The notes under the pieces are model-generated. The model made no database searches. It was not told the DNA's origin and saw only the letters and a list, made by a program, of their open reading frames with translations. Positions 1 through 8,307 of a DNA stretch of 21,655 bases are shown here, in pieces; the stretch's first letter is position 1, and every line of letters starts with the position of its first letter. This DNA comes from Eggerthellaceae bacterium (GTDB lineage: Bacteria > Actinomycetota > Coriobacteriia > Coriobacteriales > Eggerthellaceae): assembly GCA_900754495.1 (NCBI GenBank), contig CAAEDC010000205.1, forward strand, positions 1 to 21,655, read 5' to 3'. Made by a program: the position numbers and the translations under genes.

Positions 1-9
1 ACTGTTCCC

Positions 10-42
10 CCGAGGCGCCCGGACCCGTTCCGGGCGCCTCGG
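10..42. other. Perfect 13-bp palindrome, possible terminator
   Basis: The 13-nt arms at 10-22 and 30-42 are perfectly complementary around a 7-nt loop (23-29). Neither side has a T-tract, so this is an unusual intrinsic terminator if it is one. It may end a gene lying off the left edge, or be part of a repeat cluster with the next palindrome. Confidence 0.45.
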
Positions 43-48
43 CTTGAA

Positions 49-105
49 AAAGGGGGCGGTCGCTTTCTCGTATCGACGAAATAGGGAAAAGCGACTGTCC
101 CCTTT
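49..105. repeat. Imperfect palindrome, REP-like
   Basis: Arm 49-69 pairs with arm 85-105. In RNA form this gives 21 pairs with three G-U wobbles and one mismatch, around a 15-nt loop. The arms carry GGGGGCGGTCGC and GCGACTGTCCCC cores with A/T-rich ends. The sequence is non-coding and lies between the first palindrome and the promoter of the asparagine-synthetase-like gene. The shape and isolated intergenic position resemble REP-type repeats, but no second copy was found in this window. Confidence 0.5.
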
Positions 106-179
106 CACGCTCTGATGCGATGACCTGCCGGTTTGGCTTGCGTGGACGCAATTTGGATATCTCGGTGAGGTGCAGGCCG

Positions 180-213
180 TCGAAACAAAACGTTCATGCG
201 GGTAGTGTATGAT
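180..213 (+). promoter_or_regulatory. Probable promoter of AsnB-like gene
   Basis: TATGAT at 208-213 fits a sigma-70 -10 box. The -35 side is weak, with A-rich sequence around 185-190 at 17-bp spacing. Transcription would start near 220. That places the alternative in-frame ATG at 209 inside the -10 box and favours the ATG at 257 as the translation start. Confidence 0.4.
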
Positions 214-256
214 GGCAACCGTTTTTCGAAACCCAACGCGAACGAAGGATGATCGC

Positions 257-1843
257 ATGATCGAAGTGAAGGCCTATTCCGGGCTGATCCGCAACCACAA
301 CGAGCTGGCCGCCGAGCTGGGGGTCGACATCGCCGGCTGCACGCGCGCCGAGCATGAGGAGAAACTGCTCATCGCCGCACGGCAGGCATGGGGCGACCAG
401 ATGGGCAACCACCTCAACGGCCAGTTCGCCTTCGTGCTCCATGACACCGAGACCGACGAGCTGTTCTGCGCGCGCGATCCCTTCGGCGCGGAGCTCCTCT
501 TCTACTACCAGACCGCCGACGGCCGCCTGCTCTACGGACTGGAGATAAAGGACCTGTTCGACCAGCCCGGCTTCGTGCGCGAGCTCAACCGCGACATGAT
601 CCCGTTCTACCTGGAGTTCACCTACGTCCCCGGCGAAGACACCCTGTTCAAGGGCGTGCGCAAGCTCGAGCCGGGCGGATTCCTCCGCTTCGGGGCGCAG
701 GGACTCGAGCTCGGCCGCTATTGGGAGCTGGCCTTCGAGCCCGACGAGTCGAAGACCCTCGACGATTGGGCCGACGAGATCGAGGCCGCCATGGAAGGCG
801 CCATGCGCGACATCTGCGACGAGGGCGAGGTGCCCGATAGCTTCCTTTCGGGCGGCGTGGATTCCTCCTACATCCTGGCCAAGGGCCCCACGCGCCGCGG
901 TTTCTGCGTGTCCTACGAGGACCAGCAGGTCAGCGAGGAGGAGGACGCCCGAGCAACGGCAGCCTACCTGGGCCGCGAATTCGAGGGGGTCTCGGTGACG
1001 CCCGAGGACTTCTTCGGCAACGTCGACGAGTTCCTGCTGGCCTACGAGCAGCCCTCCGCAGACGTGGCGGGCCTGTCGCTGTACTGCGGCTGCAAGAAGG
1101 TCGCGGAGAAGTCGTCCCTATGCTTCTCGGGCGAGGGCGCCGACGAGTTCTTCGCCGGCTACAGCGTCTACGGCAACGTCAAACGCGTCGCCGCCGGCCC
1201 CGATCCGGTGTACTTCGGATCCACCCACATCATGAGTCCCTCCGAGGAGCGCCGCTATCTCAAGGAATACAACCCGCGGATCTCGACGCGCGACTTCATG
1301 AAGGAGCGTGGCGCCGAAGGCCGCAAGTACGACCCGCTCACCTGGATGCTCTACGTCGAGTTCCGCAGCTATTTTGAGGGCAGCATCCTGTTCAACTCCA
1401 CCAAGATCTCCCGCGGCACGGGGCTGGACATCCGCATGCCGTTTGTGGACAAGCGCATGCTCGATGTGGCGCTGCGCATGCCCTCCCGCTTCAAGCGCGA
1501 TGGTGAAGAGAACAAAGTCGCTCTGCGCAAGGCGGCGTCGCGCGTGCTGCCGCAGGAGGTGGCGTACCGCAAGAAGCTGGGCTTCCCCGTGCCGGTGAGC
1601 TCGTGGCTGCGCGACCCCGCCGCCAACGCCGACATCGAGCGCGCGTTCTCGAGTGCAGCCGCAGCCGAATTCTTCAACGTGGACGAGATCGGCGCGCTGC
1701 TCGACGCGTTCTTGGGCCGCAAGCCGCGCGTGAGCCATCCCATCTGGTTCCCGCGCCACAAGGCGCTGCTATGGCGTCACGTGTGGACGATCTACCTGTT
1801 CATCCGCTGGTACGAGCTGTTCTTCGGCAAGGATGCGAAGTAG
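257..1843 (+). CDS. Asparagine-synthetase-like protein lacking the glutaminase N-terminus
   Basis: This 528-residue protein belongs to the AsnB family. The ATP-pyrophosphatase half is intact: the PPi loop SGGVDSS is at 198-204, the conserved SGEGADEFFAGY block at 291-302, and a C-terminal KKLGFPVP motif is present. These enzymes adenylate a carboxylate and transfer it to an amine. The N-terminus begins directly in what is normally the middle of the class II glutamine amidotransferase domain (YSGLIRNHNEL matches the usual xGEIYNYxEL). The Cys2 nucleophile and roughly the first 60 residues are therefore absent, and no glutaminase start is visible upstream. The start was chosen for its AAGGA box 7-8 nt before the ATG; the in-frame ATG at 209 sits in the -10 box. 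The gene is monocistronic. It could use free ammonia or another amine, or act in peptide or natural-product amide formation; the substrate is unknown. Confidence 0.82.
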   Translation: MIEVKAYSGLIRNHNELAAELGVDIAGCTRAEHEEKLLIAARQAWGDQMGNHLNGQFAFVLHDTETDELFCARDPFGAELLFYYQTADGRLLYGLEIKDLFDQPGFVRELNRDMIPFYLEFTYVPGEDTLFKGVRKLEPGGFLRFGAQGLELGRYWELAFEPDESKTLDDWADEIEAAMEGAMRDICDEGEVPDSFLSGGVDSSYILAKGPTRRGFCVSYEDQQVSEEEDARATAAYLGREFEGVSVTPEDFFGNVDEFLLAYEQPSADVAGLSLYCGCKKVAEKSSLCFSGEGADEFFAGYSVYGNVKRVAAGPDPVYFGSTHIMSPSEERRYLKEYNPRISTRDFMKERGAEGRKYDPLTWMLYVEFRSYFEGSILFNSTKISRGTGLDIRMPFVDKRMLDVALRMPSRFKRDGEENKVALRKAASRVLPQEVAYRKKLGFPVPVSSWLRDPAANADIERAFSSAAAAEFFNVDEIGALLDAFLGRKPRVSHPIWFPRHKALLWRHVWTIYLFIRWYELFFGKDAK

Positions 1844-1848
1844 GCGAC

Positions 1849-1882
1849 AGTAGGCCGCGAACGCATCGCGGCCTACTTTTTT
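1849..1882 (+). terminator. Intrinsic terminator after AsnB-like gene
   Basis: An 11-bp perfect stem (1849-1859 with 1867-1877) closes a 7-nt loop and runs straight into six Ts. It starts six bases after the stop codon. It also separates this gene from the convergent ABC operon. Confidence 0.9.
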
Positions 1883-1931
1883 ACAAGCCTCTCTGGGTAG
1901 CCGGTTTCAAGGTAATCGAAAGCGCGCAGTC

Positions 1932-3668
1932 CTACAGCGCCCACTCGGCGCTCTCGGTCTGCAAGCGCACCATGCGGGCAAACAGGCCGTCTTGCGCCAT
2001 GAGCTCTTGCGGGCTGCCCTGCTCGGCCACGCGGCCGCCGTTGAGCACGACCACCTTGTCCGCGGCCATGACGGTGCGCATGCGGTGCGCGATCACGATC
2101 ACCGTGCGTCCGGCGAGCAGGCGACTGAGCGCGCCTTGTACCTCGGTCTCGTTCTCCACGTCGAGCGATGCCGTCGCCTCGTCCAAGAGCACAATCGGCG
2201 CATCCTTCAAAAGCGCCCGAGCGATGGAGATGCGCTGGCGCTCGCCTCCGGAGAGACGCGCGCCGTTCTCGCCGACCATCGTTTGATAGCCTTCAGGCAT
2301 GCGGGAAACGAATCCGTCGCAGTTCGCCGCACGTGCCGCCACGAGCACCTCCTCTTCGGTCGCCCCACGCCTGCCCAGCCGAACGTTGCCCGCCACGGTG
2401 TCGTCGAAGAGCACCACATCCTGGAACACCACCGAGAAGTCGCGCAGCAGCGCCTCGGGATCCACCGTCGCCACATCCACGCCACCGACCGTCACGCGCC
2501 CCTCGGTCGCGTCCCACAGCCTCGCCGCCAACCGCGCGCAGGTGGACTTGCCCGAGCCGCTCGGCCCCACGAGTGCGGTGACCTCACCTTCCTTGGCGGT
2601 GAACGTCACGCCATCGAGCACCTTCGGCCCACCCTCGCCGTACGAGAAGCCCACGTTCTCGAAGGCCACGTCATGTCCGCACGGCTCGAAGGCCTCCGCG
2701 CCCTCCGCCAGCGGCTCGTCGTAGAAGGCCTTCATGCGGGCGGCAGAGGTCTTGGCGGAGAACAGCTCCGCGATGAGCATGAGGCACTGGTCGAACGGCG
2801 CGTAGATGCGCGACGCAACCAAAAGGAAGCAGAACAGCGTCATGAAGCCGCACGACCCGTCGAGCACCAGCATCGAGCCGACGAGGATGGTGGTGGCGAT
2901 GCCCAGCCGCAGCACGATCTGCGCGCCGTTCACGCAGACGCCGCACGCGATCTCGGACTTCGCCGCCTGGCGCTCAGCCGCATCGATGTCGGCGCGGATG
3001 TGCTCGAGGTAGCGCTCCTCCTGGTTGGTCGCTCGCACCTCGCGCACGCACTCGAGCGCCTCTTGGATATCCTCGGAGATGGCGAGACCCCTCATGCGGG
3101 TGGCGTGCATCATGGGCTGGAGCGCGCGGCGCGCGCCGAACAGCAGCCCGAGCGCCACCGGCGCGCTCCACAGCGCCGCGATCGCAAGCCGCCAGTCGAA
3201 CGCGACAAGCCCCACAGCCGCCGCGCCCAGCATGATGTAGGCGCCGTAGAGCTCGGGCAGCACATGGCTGTAGGCGTGCTCGATGGTCTTCACGTCGCCC
3301 ATGATGGTCTCGGTAAGGTCGGCCAGATCGCGCCTGCCGAAAAACGACAGCGGGAGCTTCCGCAGACGCTCGGCAAGCCCGATGCGCAAACGGCCGCTCT
3401 CCTTGTAGATGACGCCGTACTGATAGTAGTAGGCGAAGTACTCGGTGACGAACAGCACGACGGCGAACACGGCAAGTCCGATGGCGTAAGGCATAATGTC
3501 GGGCAGCGCCGCCCCGCCCGTCAGGTGATCCATGAACGCGCCCATCGCCAGGAAGAGCGCGCCCACTCCCGCAAACACCACGAGGTTCGACACCGCGGTC
3601 CACACGGCTCCCAGCTTGACGTTGCGCACGCCCTCGTCGGTGAGCCCGTATTTCTCTTTGATGGACAT
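1932..3668 (-). CDS. ABC half-transporter, fused permease and ATPase (second of a pair)
   Basis: This 578-residue protein has an N-terminal six-helix ABC transmembrane domain (about 20-315) and a C-terminal nucleotide-binding domain. In the ATPase part, Walker A GPSGSGKST is at 368-376, the Q-loop Q416, the signature LSGGERQR from 472, Walker B with catalytic E497, and the switch histidine H528. All are canonical. Its ATG follows the stop codon of the preceding ABC gene with no gap, and the GAGGAGG ribosome site lies inside that gene, so translation is probably coupled. The pair should form a heterodimer in the cytoplasmic membrane. The cargo cannot be read from sequence. The AraC-divergent arrangement resembles siderophore (YbtPQ/IrtAB-type) systems, but multidrug or peptide export is equally possible. 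Confidence 0.9.
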   Translation of the reverse strand: MSIKEKYGLTDEGVRNVKLGAVWTAVSNLVVFAGVGALFLAMGAFMDHLTGGAALPDIMPYAIGLAVFAVVLFVTEYFAYYYQYGVIYKESGRLRIGLAERLRKLPLSFFGRRDLADLTETIMGDVKTIEHAYSHVLPELYGAYIMLGAAAVGLVAFDWRLAIAALWSAPVALGLLFGARRALQPMMHATRMRGLAISEDIQEALECVREVRATNQEERYLEHIRADIDAAERQAAKSEIACGVCVNGAQIVLRLGIATTILVGSMLVLDGSCGFMTLFCFLLVASRIYAPFDQCLMLIAELFSAKTSAARMKAFYDEPLAEGAEAFEPCGHDVAFENVGFSYGEGGPKVLDGVTFTAKEGEVTALVGPSGSGKSTCARLAARLWDATEGRVTVGGVDVATVDPEALLRDFSVVFQDVVLFDDTVAGNVRLGRRGATEEEVLVAARAANCDGFVSRMPEGYQTMVGENGARLSGGERQRISIARALLKDAPIVLLDEATASLDVENETEVQGALSRLLAGRTVIVIAHRMRTVMAADKVVVLNGGRVAEQGSPQELMAQDGLFARMVRLQTESAEWAL

Positions 3669-5477
3669 CTAGGCCACCTCCTCAGACGTGATCTTCCAGT
3701 TGATTGCCCGCTCGTAGTCGGCCCACATGCGGGCGTACAGGCCGCCGGCCGCCACGAGCTCGTCGTGGGTGCCCTGCTCGACCACGCGTCCGCCGTCGAG
3801 CACCACGATCCGGTCTGCGTTGCGCACGGTGGACAGGCGGTGCGCCACCATGAGCACGGTGCGCCCGTGCGCGAGCTCGGAGAACGCGCGCTGGATCTTG
3901 GCCTCGTTCTCAGGGTCGGCGAAGGCCGTCGCCTCGTCGAGCACTACCACCTCGGCGCGCTTCAGGATGGCGCGTGCCAACATGAGCCGCTGCACCTCGC
4001 CACCGGAAAGATGGGTGCCTTCCGCGCCGTACACGGTGTCGACGCCGTCGGTCAGCTTCTCAATGATGTCGTCGCACTGGGCGGCGCGGAGCGCTGCGAG
4101 CGCCTCCTCGCGCGTCGCGTCGGGCCGCGCCGCGCGCACGTTTTCGAGAACGCTCTGCTTGAACAGGCGGTTCGACTGGAACACGAACGCAACGCGGTCC
4201 ATGAGGTCGTGCGGATCCATATCGCGCACGTCGACGCCGTCGAAGAGCACGCGTCCCCCGTCCGCGTCCCAAAACCGCGGCACGAGGCTCGCCGCCGTGG
4301 TCTTGCCGCCGCCGGAAGGTCCCACGAGCGCCACCGTGGAGCCCGCGGGCACCTCGAAGCTCACATGGCTGAGCGCGGGCGACTCGGCACCTTCGTAGGT
4401 GAAGCTCACATCCTCGAAAGCGATGGAGTTGTCTTTGGGCGCCTGCGGGCTCGCCGGCGCCGCGATCACGGGGGCCGCGAGCACCTCCTCGACGCGCGAC
4501 ACGGCGTCGGCAGCCGACTGGAACGCCTCGGACATGAACATCACGCGCGTCATGGCCGTGGGGATGACCGCCGAGAAGATGGCGTAGAACGCGAAGTTCG
4601 CCAGGAACGTCCCGAAATCGCCTTCGCCGGGTGCCAGCAGGATGGCGACGGGCACTAGGAACACCGCCACGCCGTTGATGACGGTGAGCGAGAGCGACTG
4701 CGGCGTCTGGCACCATTTGACGGCGTAGTCTTGCGCGAGCCGCGTGAACTCCTCGATGGCGTCATGGAACGCCTTGAAGGAATAGACCGTCTGTTGGAAC
4801 ACCTTCACCACGGGGATGCCGCGCACGTACTCGGTGCCCGTCTTGTTCATCTTGACGAGCGACTCCATGTACTTCGTCATGAAGTCCATACCGCGCCCGC
4901 CCATCATGTAGAACATGCAGGCAAGCGAGAGGACGACAGGAACCAGGCACGCAAGCCCGAGTCGCCAGTCGAACGCGAAGAACAGCGTGAGCATGCCGAC
5001 GATCATGGCGACAGAACCCGCCGTGTCGGGCAGCTTATGCGCGAGCAGCCCTTCCGTCTCCGCCGCGCAGCCGTCAACCACGCGCCGCAACGCGCCCGAG
5101 GCGTGCGTGTCGAAGTAGCCGAGCGACGCGCGCATCAGATGCTCGGTCGCCTGTTTGCGCATGTTCGCCGCGCAGCGGAACGCCGCCAGGTGCGTGCACA
5201 TGAGTCCCGCGAAGTACAGAAGGATAGACGCTGCCGAGAAGCCGAGCGCCCACCACCCGTAGGCAGCGATGCCCGCAGCCGCGCTCCAGTCGGGCGCGGC
5301 TGCGATGAGGTCGCGAGCCACCAACCAGATGCACACGTACGGGCCGAACCCCACGACCATCGAGAGCGCCGAGAGCGCGCAACCCAGATATGTGAGCGCT
5401 TTGCGCGGCCCGGCGAAGTCAAGCAGCCGCGCGACGGCACCGCGCTTGCGCGGGGACGCATCCCCAGTCTGTTCCAT
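3669..5477 (-). CDS. ABC half-transporter, fused permease and ATPase (first of a pair)
   Basis: This 602-residue protein has a transmembrane domain at about 28-330 and an ATPase domain after about 355. Walker A GPSGGGKTT is at 386-394, the signature LSGGEVQR at 490-497 and Walker B with D514/E515. The segment after Walker B reads EATAFADPENE instead of the usual EATSALD; I associate this variant D-loop with the IrtAB/YbtPQ-like group, from memory. The start at 5477 was chosen over an upstream in-frame start at 5504 because GGAGG sits five bases before it. The gene leads a two-gene operon and is divergent from an AraC regulator, which probably controls it. Confidence 0.9.
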   Translation of the reverse strand: MEQTGDASPRKRGAVARLLDFAGPRKALTYLGCALSALSMVVGFGPYVCIWLVARDLIAAAPDWSAAAGIAAYGWWALGFSAASILLYFAGLMCTHLAAFRCAANMRKQATEHLMRASLGYFDTHASGALRRVVDGCAAETEGLLAHKLPDTAGSVAMIVGMLTLFFAFDWRLGLACLVPVVLSLACMFYMMGGRGMDFMTKYMESLVKMNKTGTEYVRGIPVVKVFQQTVYSFKAFHDAIEEFTRLAQDYAVKWCQTPQSLSLTVINGVAVFLVPVAILLAPGEGDFGTFLANFAFYAIFSAVIPTAMTRVMFMSEAFQSAADAVSRVEEVLAAPVIAAPASPQAPKDNSIAFEDVSFTYEGAESPALSHVSFEVPAGSTVALVGPSGGGKTTAASLVPRFWDADGGRVLFDGVDVRDMDPHDLMDRVAFVFQSNRLFKQSVLENVRAARPDATREEALAALRAAQCDDIIEKLTDGVDTVYGAEGTHLSGGEVQRLMLARAILKRAEVVVLDEATAFADPENEAKIQRAFSELAHGRTVLMVAHRLSTVRNADRIVVLDGGRVVEQGTHDELVAAGGLYARMWADYERAINWKITSEEVA

Positions 5478-5535
5478 GGAAACCTCCGATCTTCGCAACC
5501 GCACCGCCTCGCACCTCGAGGGCGAAATCGTGCGC

Positions 5536-5564
5536 TTGATAGTTATATATAGTTAACTTATCAT
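5536..5564 (+). promoter_or_regulatory. Promoter of the AraC-family gene
   Basis: TTGATA (5536-5541) and TATCAT (5559-5564) are separated by exactly 17 bp in an A/T-rich island within GC-rich DNA. This is a good sigma-70 match. The start point would be near 5571, leaving a leader of about 90 nt. Confidence 0.6.
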
Positions 5565-5570
5565 TGCGAA
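5542..5570 (-). promoter_or_regulatory. Promoter of the ABC operon, overlapping the araC-type promoter
   Basis: Read on the minus strand, TTCGCA (5570-5565) and TATAAC (5547-5542) are 17 bp apart. It shares the same A/T island as the plus-strand promoter. The two RNA polymerase sites are therefore mutually exclusive. Confidence 0.45.
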
Positions 5571-5601
5571 CGAGGAGTCCGTCCCCCATGCGGAAACCGG
5601 G

Positions 5602-5636
5602 GACGATCTCGAAACGATCCAAGACGATCTCGAAAC
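5602..5636. promoter_or_regulatory. 14-bp direct repeat at 21-bp spacing, candidate AraC-type operator
   Basis: GACGATCTCGAAAC occurs at 5602-5615 and again, identically, at 5623-5636. A 21-bp centre distance is two helical turns, the spacing used by AraC-family half-sites. The repeat lies in the leader of the AraC-family gene, so binding could repress its own transcription. An open reading frame runs through it, so a coding explanation is not excluded. Confidence 0.45.
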
Positions 5637-5658
5637 CCAAGACAGGGAGGAGGCCCGT

Positions 5659-6627
5659 GTGGACGCGCTGCGATCGCGCATGCCGCAGCATCTGCGGACG
5701 TTCGTCGAGCCGCAGGCAGAGCAGCTCTCCATCGAGATGGAGCCCATCCGATGCGGACTGTACGGGACGCTGCCGGAACCGCTCGGAGAAGGGTTCCTCT
5801 GGACCGCCCCACTCGGTGACGACTGCCTCGTGAGCATGCATTCGCTGCGCCTCAAAAAACCTCTCGTGCTCGAAGAGCGGCCGACGGACTTCTCCTGCAT
5901 CTTCTCGGGATCGCGCGCGACGTTCCTCTCGCTGCCAGGAGCCGGATCGAACGCCCCCGCGGAAATGGAGAACCTCGCGGCGTTCTCGCAGACAGGGGGC
6001 ACGACACGATGCCTCATGCAGGCGGGCGTTCTCTACGAGTCGACGAGCATCACCTACACGCCGGATTACTTCGACAGGCTTTCGAAGGAATTCCCGGGCG
6101 ACTTCGAGGGTGCGGACGAGACGATGCGGTCGTTCGACCCTGCAAACCCTCCCGCCGAGATGCGGTTCATCCTGCGCTCGTTCTCGCCCGAACGCGCAGC
6201 GCTGCCGGGTGCCGCACCCTACTTCCATGCCAAGGCGCTCGAGGCGCTGTCCGCGCTTTTGATGCGTTCCAAGCCGGCCGAAACAAAAGCGCAGCAGGAG
6301 GACCGCGCGCTCGTCGAACGGGCCGAGGCCCTCATTTCGACGCACCTCGCCGAGCCCCTCACCGTCGCGTCCATCGCGGCCGAACTCTACGTGGGCCGCT
6401 CCAAACTCTGCGAGGCGTTCCGACGCGTGCGCGGCAAGGGCGTTGCCGAGCTTTTGCGCCAAGAGAGGATGAATGCCGCCCTCCGGCTGATCGCCAGCGG
6501 CGAGGCGAACATCGCCGATGCGGCGCGAGCGGTCGGCTACGCACGCTCGTCCTCGTTCGACGAGGCGTTCCGACGCGAGTTCGGATGCTCGCCTACCGAA
6601 TGGCGCAAAAACAGAGAGCCCCGGTAG
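5659..6627 (+). CDS. AraC-family transcriptional regulator
   Basis: This 322-residue protein has an AraC/XylS-type double helix-turn-helix at 219-318. First helix pair: LTVASIAAELYVGRSKLCEAF; second: IADAARAVGYARSSSFDEAF, followed by the family's REFGCSPTEWR ending. Residues 1-215 form a sensor region that I do not recognise. The GTG start at 5659 was chosen because GGGAGGAGG lies just upstream; the frame remains open to about 5557 but has no ATG or GTG with a ribosome site. Its divergence from the ABC pair, with shared control DNA, indicates that it regulates transport and probably itself. The arrangement resembles ybtA with ybtPQ. Confidence 0.87.
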   Translation: MDALRSRMPQHLRTFVEPQAEQLSIEMEPIRCGLYGTLPEPLGEGFLWTAPLGDDCLVSMHSLRLKKPLVLEERPTDFSCIFSGSRATFLSLPGAGSNAPAEMENLAAFSQTGGTTRCLMQAGVLYESTSITYTPDYFDRLSKEFPGDFEGADETMRSFDPANPPAEMRFILRSFSPERAALPGAAPYFHAKALEALSALLMRSKPAETKAQQEDRALVERAEALISTHLAEPLTVASIAAELYVGRSKLCEAFRRVRGKGVAELLRQERMNAALRLIASGEANIADAARAVGYARSSSFDEAFRREFGCSPTEWRKNREPR

Positions 6628-6661
6628 TCCGAGCCGATCTCGCTGCTGCCGATGCAAACCC

Positions 6662-6680
6662 ACCGCCTCTCGCGGTTTTT
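6662..6680 (+). terminator. Short intrinsic terminator after AraC-family gene
   Basis: A 5-bp stem (ACCGC at 6662-6666, GCGGT at 6672-6676) is followed by a T run to 6680. The stem is short but all strong pairs bar one, and it sits 35 nt after the stop codon. Confidence 0.45.
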
Positions 6681-6828
6681 CGCGATCTGCAAGACGACGC
6701 TCCTTTTGCCCTGGGAAAAGCGCCATCCCTAAATCAACTTCCATCGTTTTCGCCCATTCCTGTAGCATAGTTGCTTCACGAACGCTTTCCCGTCGGCTGC
6801 GACGCGGATCTGAGAGAAAAGGCGCTCC

Positions 6829-8187
6829 ATGGGCATCTTCAAGAAAATCGTTGAGGTTTGGGGCTCGATCAGCCTCATCAAGCGCATCGTCATCGGCTTG
6901 GCCGTCGGCATCGCGCTGGCGCTCGCATGGCCCAACATCGCCGCCATCGAGCTTCTGGGCACGCTGTTCAGGACGGCGCTGGCCTCATGCGCGCCGATCC
7001 TCGTATTCTTCATCGTGATCTCCGCGCTCGCCAACGCCAAGACGACCGGCGGCATGAAGACCGTCGTCGCCCTCTACATCATCAGTATGCTGCTGGCGGC
7101 AGTCGTGTCCATCGCGGCGAGCTACCTGTTCCCCGTCGAGCTCACGCTCGCCGACGCGACGACCGACCAGGCGGCGCCCCAAGACATCGGCGAGGTGCTC
7201 AACTCCGTCATCCTGAGCGCCGTCGCCAATCCCGTCGATGCGCTCACCAGCGGAAACTATCTTGGCATCCTGGCATGGGCGGTGCTCATCGGCATCGCCT
7301 TGCGCTCTGCCAAGGAAAGTTCCAAAGATGTGTTCAACGCCATCTCCGACGCGGTGACGACCGTCGTGCGATGGATCATCACCTGCGCCCCGTTCGGCGT
7401 GGCGGGTTTGGTGTACACGGCACTTTCCGACAACGGACCCGAGATCTTTATCGAATACGGTCAACTCATCTTGGTGCTGGTCGGCTGCATGCTGGTCATC
7501 GCGCTGATCACCAACCCGCTCATCTGCCTGATCGCGTTCCGCAAGAACCCCTTCCCGCTGGTGCTGCGCTGCTTGAAGGACTCCGGCATCACGGCGTTTC
7601 TCACCCGCAGCTCCGCCGCCAACATCCCGGTCAACATGGTGCTCGCCGAAAAGCTCGGACTCGACCCGAACACCTACTCGGTCTCCATCCCGCTCGGCGC
7701 CACCGTCAACATGGCAGGCGCCACGGTGACGATCAGCGTCATGACGATGGCGGCGGCCCACACCCTGGGCATTCCCGTCGACATCCCCTCGGCGCTCATC
7801 CTGTGCGTGCTCGCCGCCGTCAGCGCGTGCGGCGCTTCGGGCGTGGCGGGCGGATCGCTGCTGCTCATCCCGCTGGCCTGCTCGCTGTTCGGCATCCCCA
7901 ACGATATCGCGATGCAGGTTGTGGGCATCGGCTTCATCATCGGCGTGGTGCAAGACTCCTGCGAGACGGCGCTCAACTCGTCCTCCGACGTGCTGTTCAC
8001 CGCGACGACCGACTACCGCGCCCGCATGAAGCGCGGAATCCCGTTCAACCCCGGCAAAGACGACGAGCTTGTGGTGCTGTCCGACCCGACGACCCTCGCC
8101 CGCCTCTCGACCGATCCGACGAACTCAGAAGCAGAAACAGAAACAGGGGCAGGAGCAGGAGCAGAGACGGAACCAGCGACTCGGTAA
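6829..8187 (+). CDS. sstT: Serine/threonine:Na+ symporter
   Basis: This 452-residue polytopic membrane protein of the dicarboxylate/amino acid:cation symporter family is best matched to SstT. The serine-rich re-entrant motif TRSSAANIPVNM lies near residue 258 and IPLGATVNMAGATVTI near 290. A third conserved stretch, SACGASGVAGGSLLLIPLACSL, is near 330. These are family substrate- and Na+-binding regions. It imports serine and threonine with sodium; serine is a likely carbon and energy source for an anaerobe of this kind. The protein is longer than E. coli SstT (about 414 residues) because of a hydrophilic tail after about residue 410, ending in a low-complexity Glu/Thr/Gly/Ala run. The start has a modest AAGG site. 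The gene appears monocistronic. Confidence 0.88.
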   Translation: MGIFKKIVEVWGSISLIKRIVIGLAVGIALALAWPNIAAIELLGTLFRTALASCAPILVFFIVISALANAKTTGGMKTVVALYIISMLLAAVVSIAASYLFPVELTLADATTDQAAPQDIGEVLNSVILSAVANPVDALTSGNYLGILAWAVLIGIALRSAKESSKDVFNAISDAVTTVVRWIITCAPFGVAGLVYTALSDNGPEIFIEYGQLILVLVGCMLVIALITNPLICLIAFRKNPFPLVLRCLKDSGITAFLTRSSAANIPVNMVLAEKLGLDPNTYSVSIPLGATVNMAGATVTISVMTMAAAHTLGIPVDIPSALILCVLAAVSACGASGVAGGSLLLIPLACSLFGIPNDIAMQVVGIGFIIGVVQDSCETALNSSSDVLFTATTDYRARMKRGIPFNPGKDDELVVLSDPTTLARLSTDPTNSEAETETGAGAGAETEPATR

Positions 8188-8205
8188 ATCATCGCCTAAA
8201 AGAGA

Positions 8206-8251
8206 GCCGCCTCCCATCCCCGGACTTTTCGCCCGAAGGATGCGAGGCGGC
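8206..8251. terminator. Bidirectional terminator-like hairpin between convergent genes
   Basis: Arms 8206-8219 and 8238-8251 pair over 14 positions with one mismatch, around an 18-nt loop. On the minus strand the stem is followed by a T-rich TCTCTTTT, so it suits termination of the SH3 gene best. It lies 18 nt past the sstT stop codon and could serve both genes. Confidence 0.6.
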
Positions 8252-8307
8252 CAAAAAGGACTCTGAAGTCATTCGACGGATCGTTCCGCAGAATGACGGG
8301 CGGCGGC

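Noticed and set aside
209..256. Upstream ATG for the AsnB-like gene
   Set aside because: The ATG at 209 is inside the probable -10 box and lacks a ribosome site, and the added residues do not look like a glutaminase N-terminus.
1992..4658. Long plus-strand reading frame of 888 codons
   Set aside because: It lies antisense to both ABC genes and is rich in His, Arg and Ala with no domain. It is a shadow of high-GC codon use.
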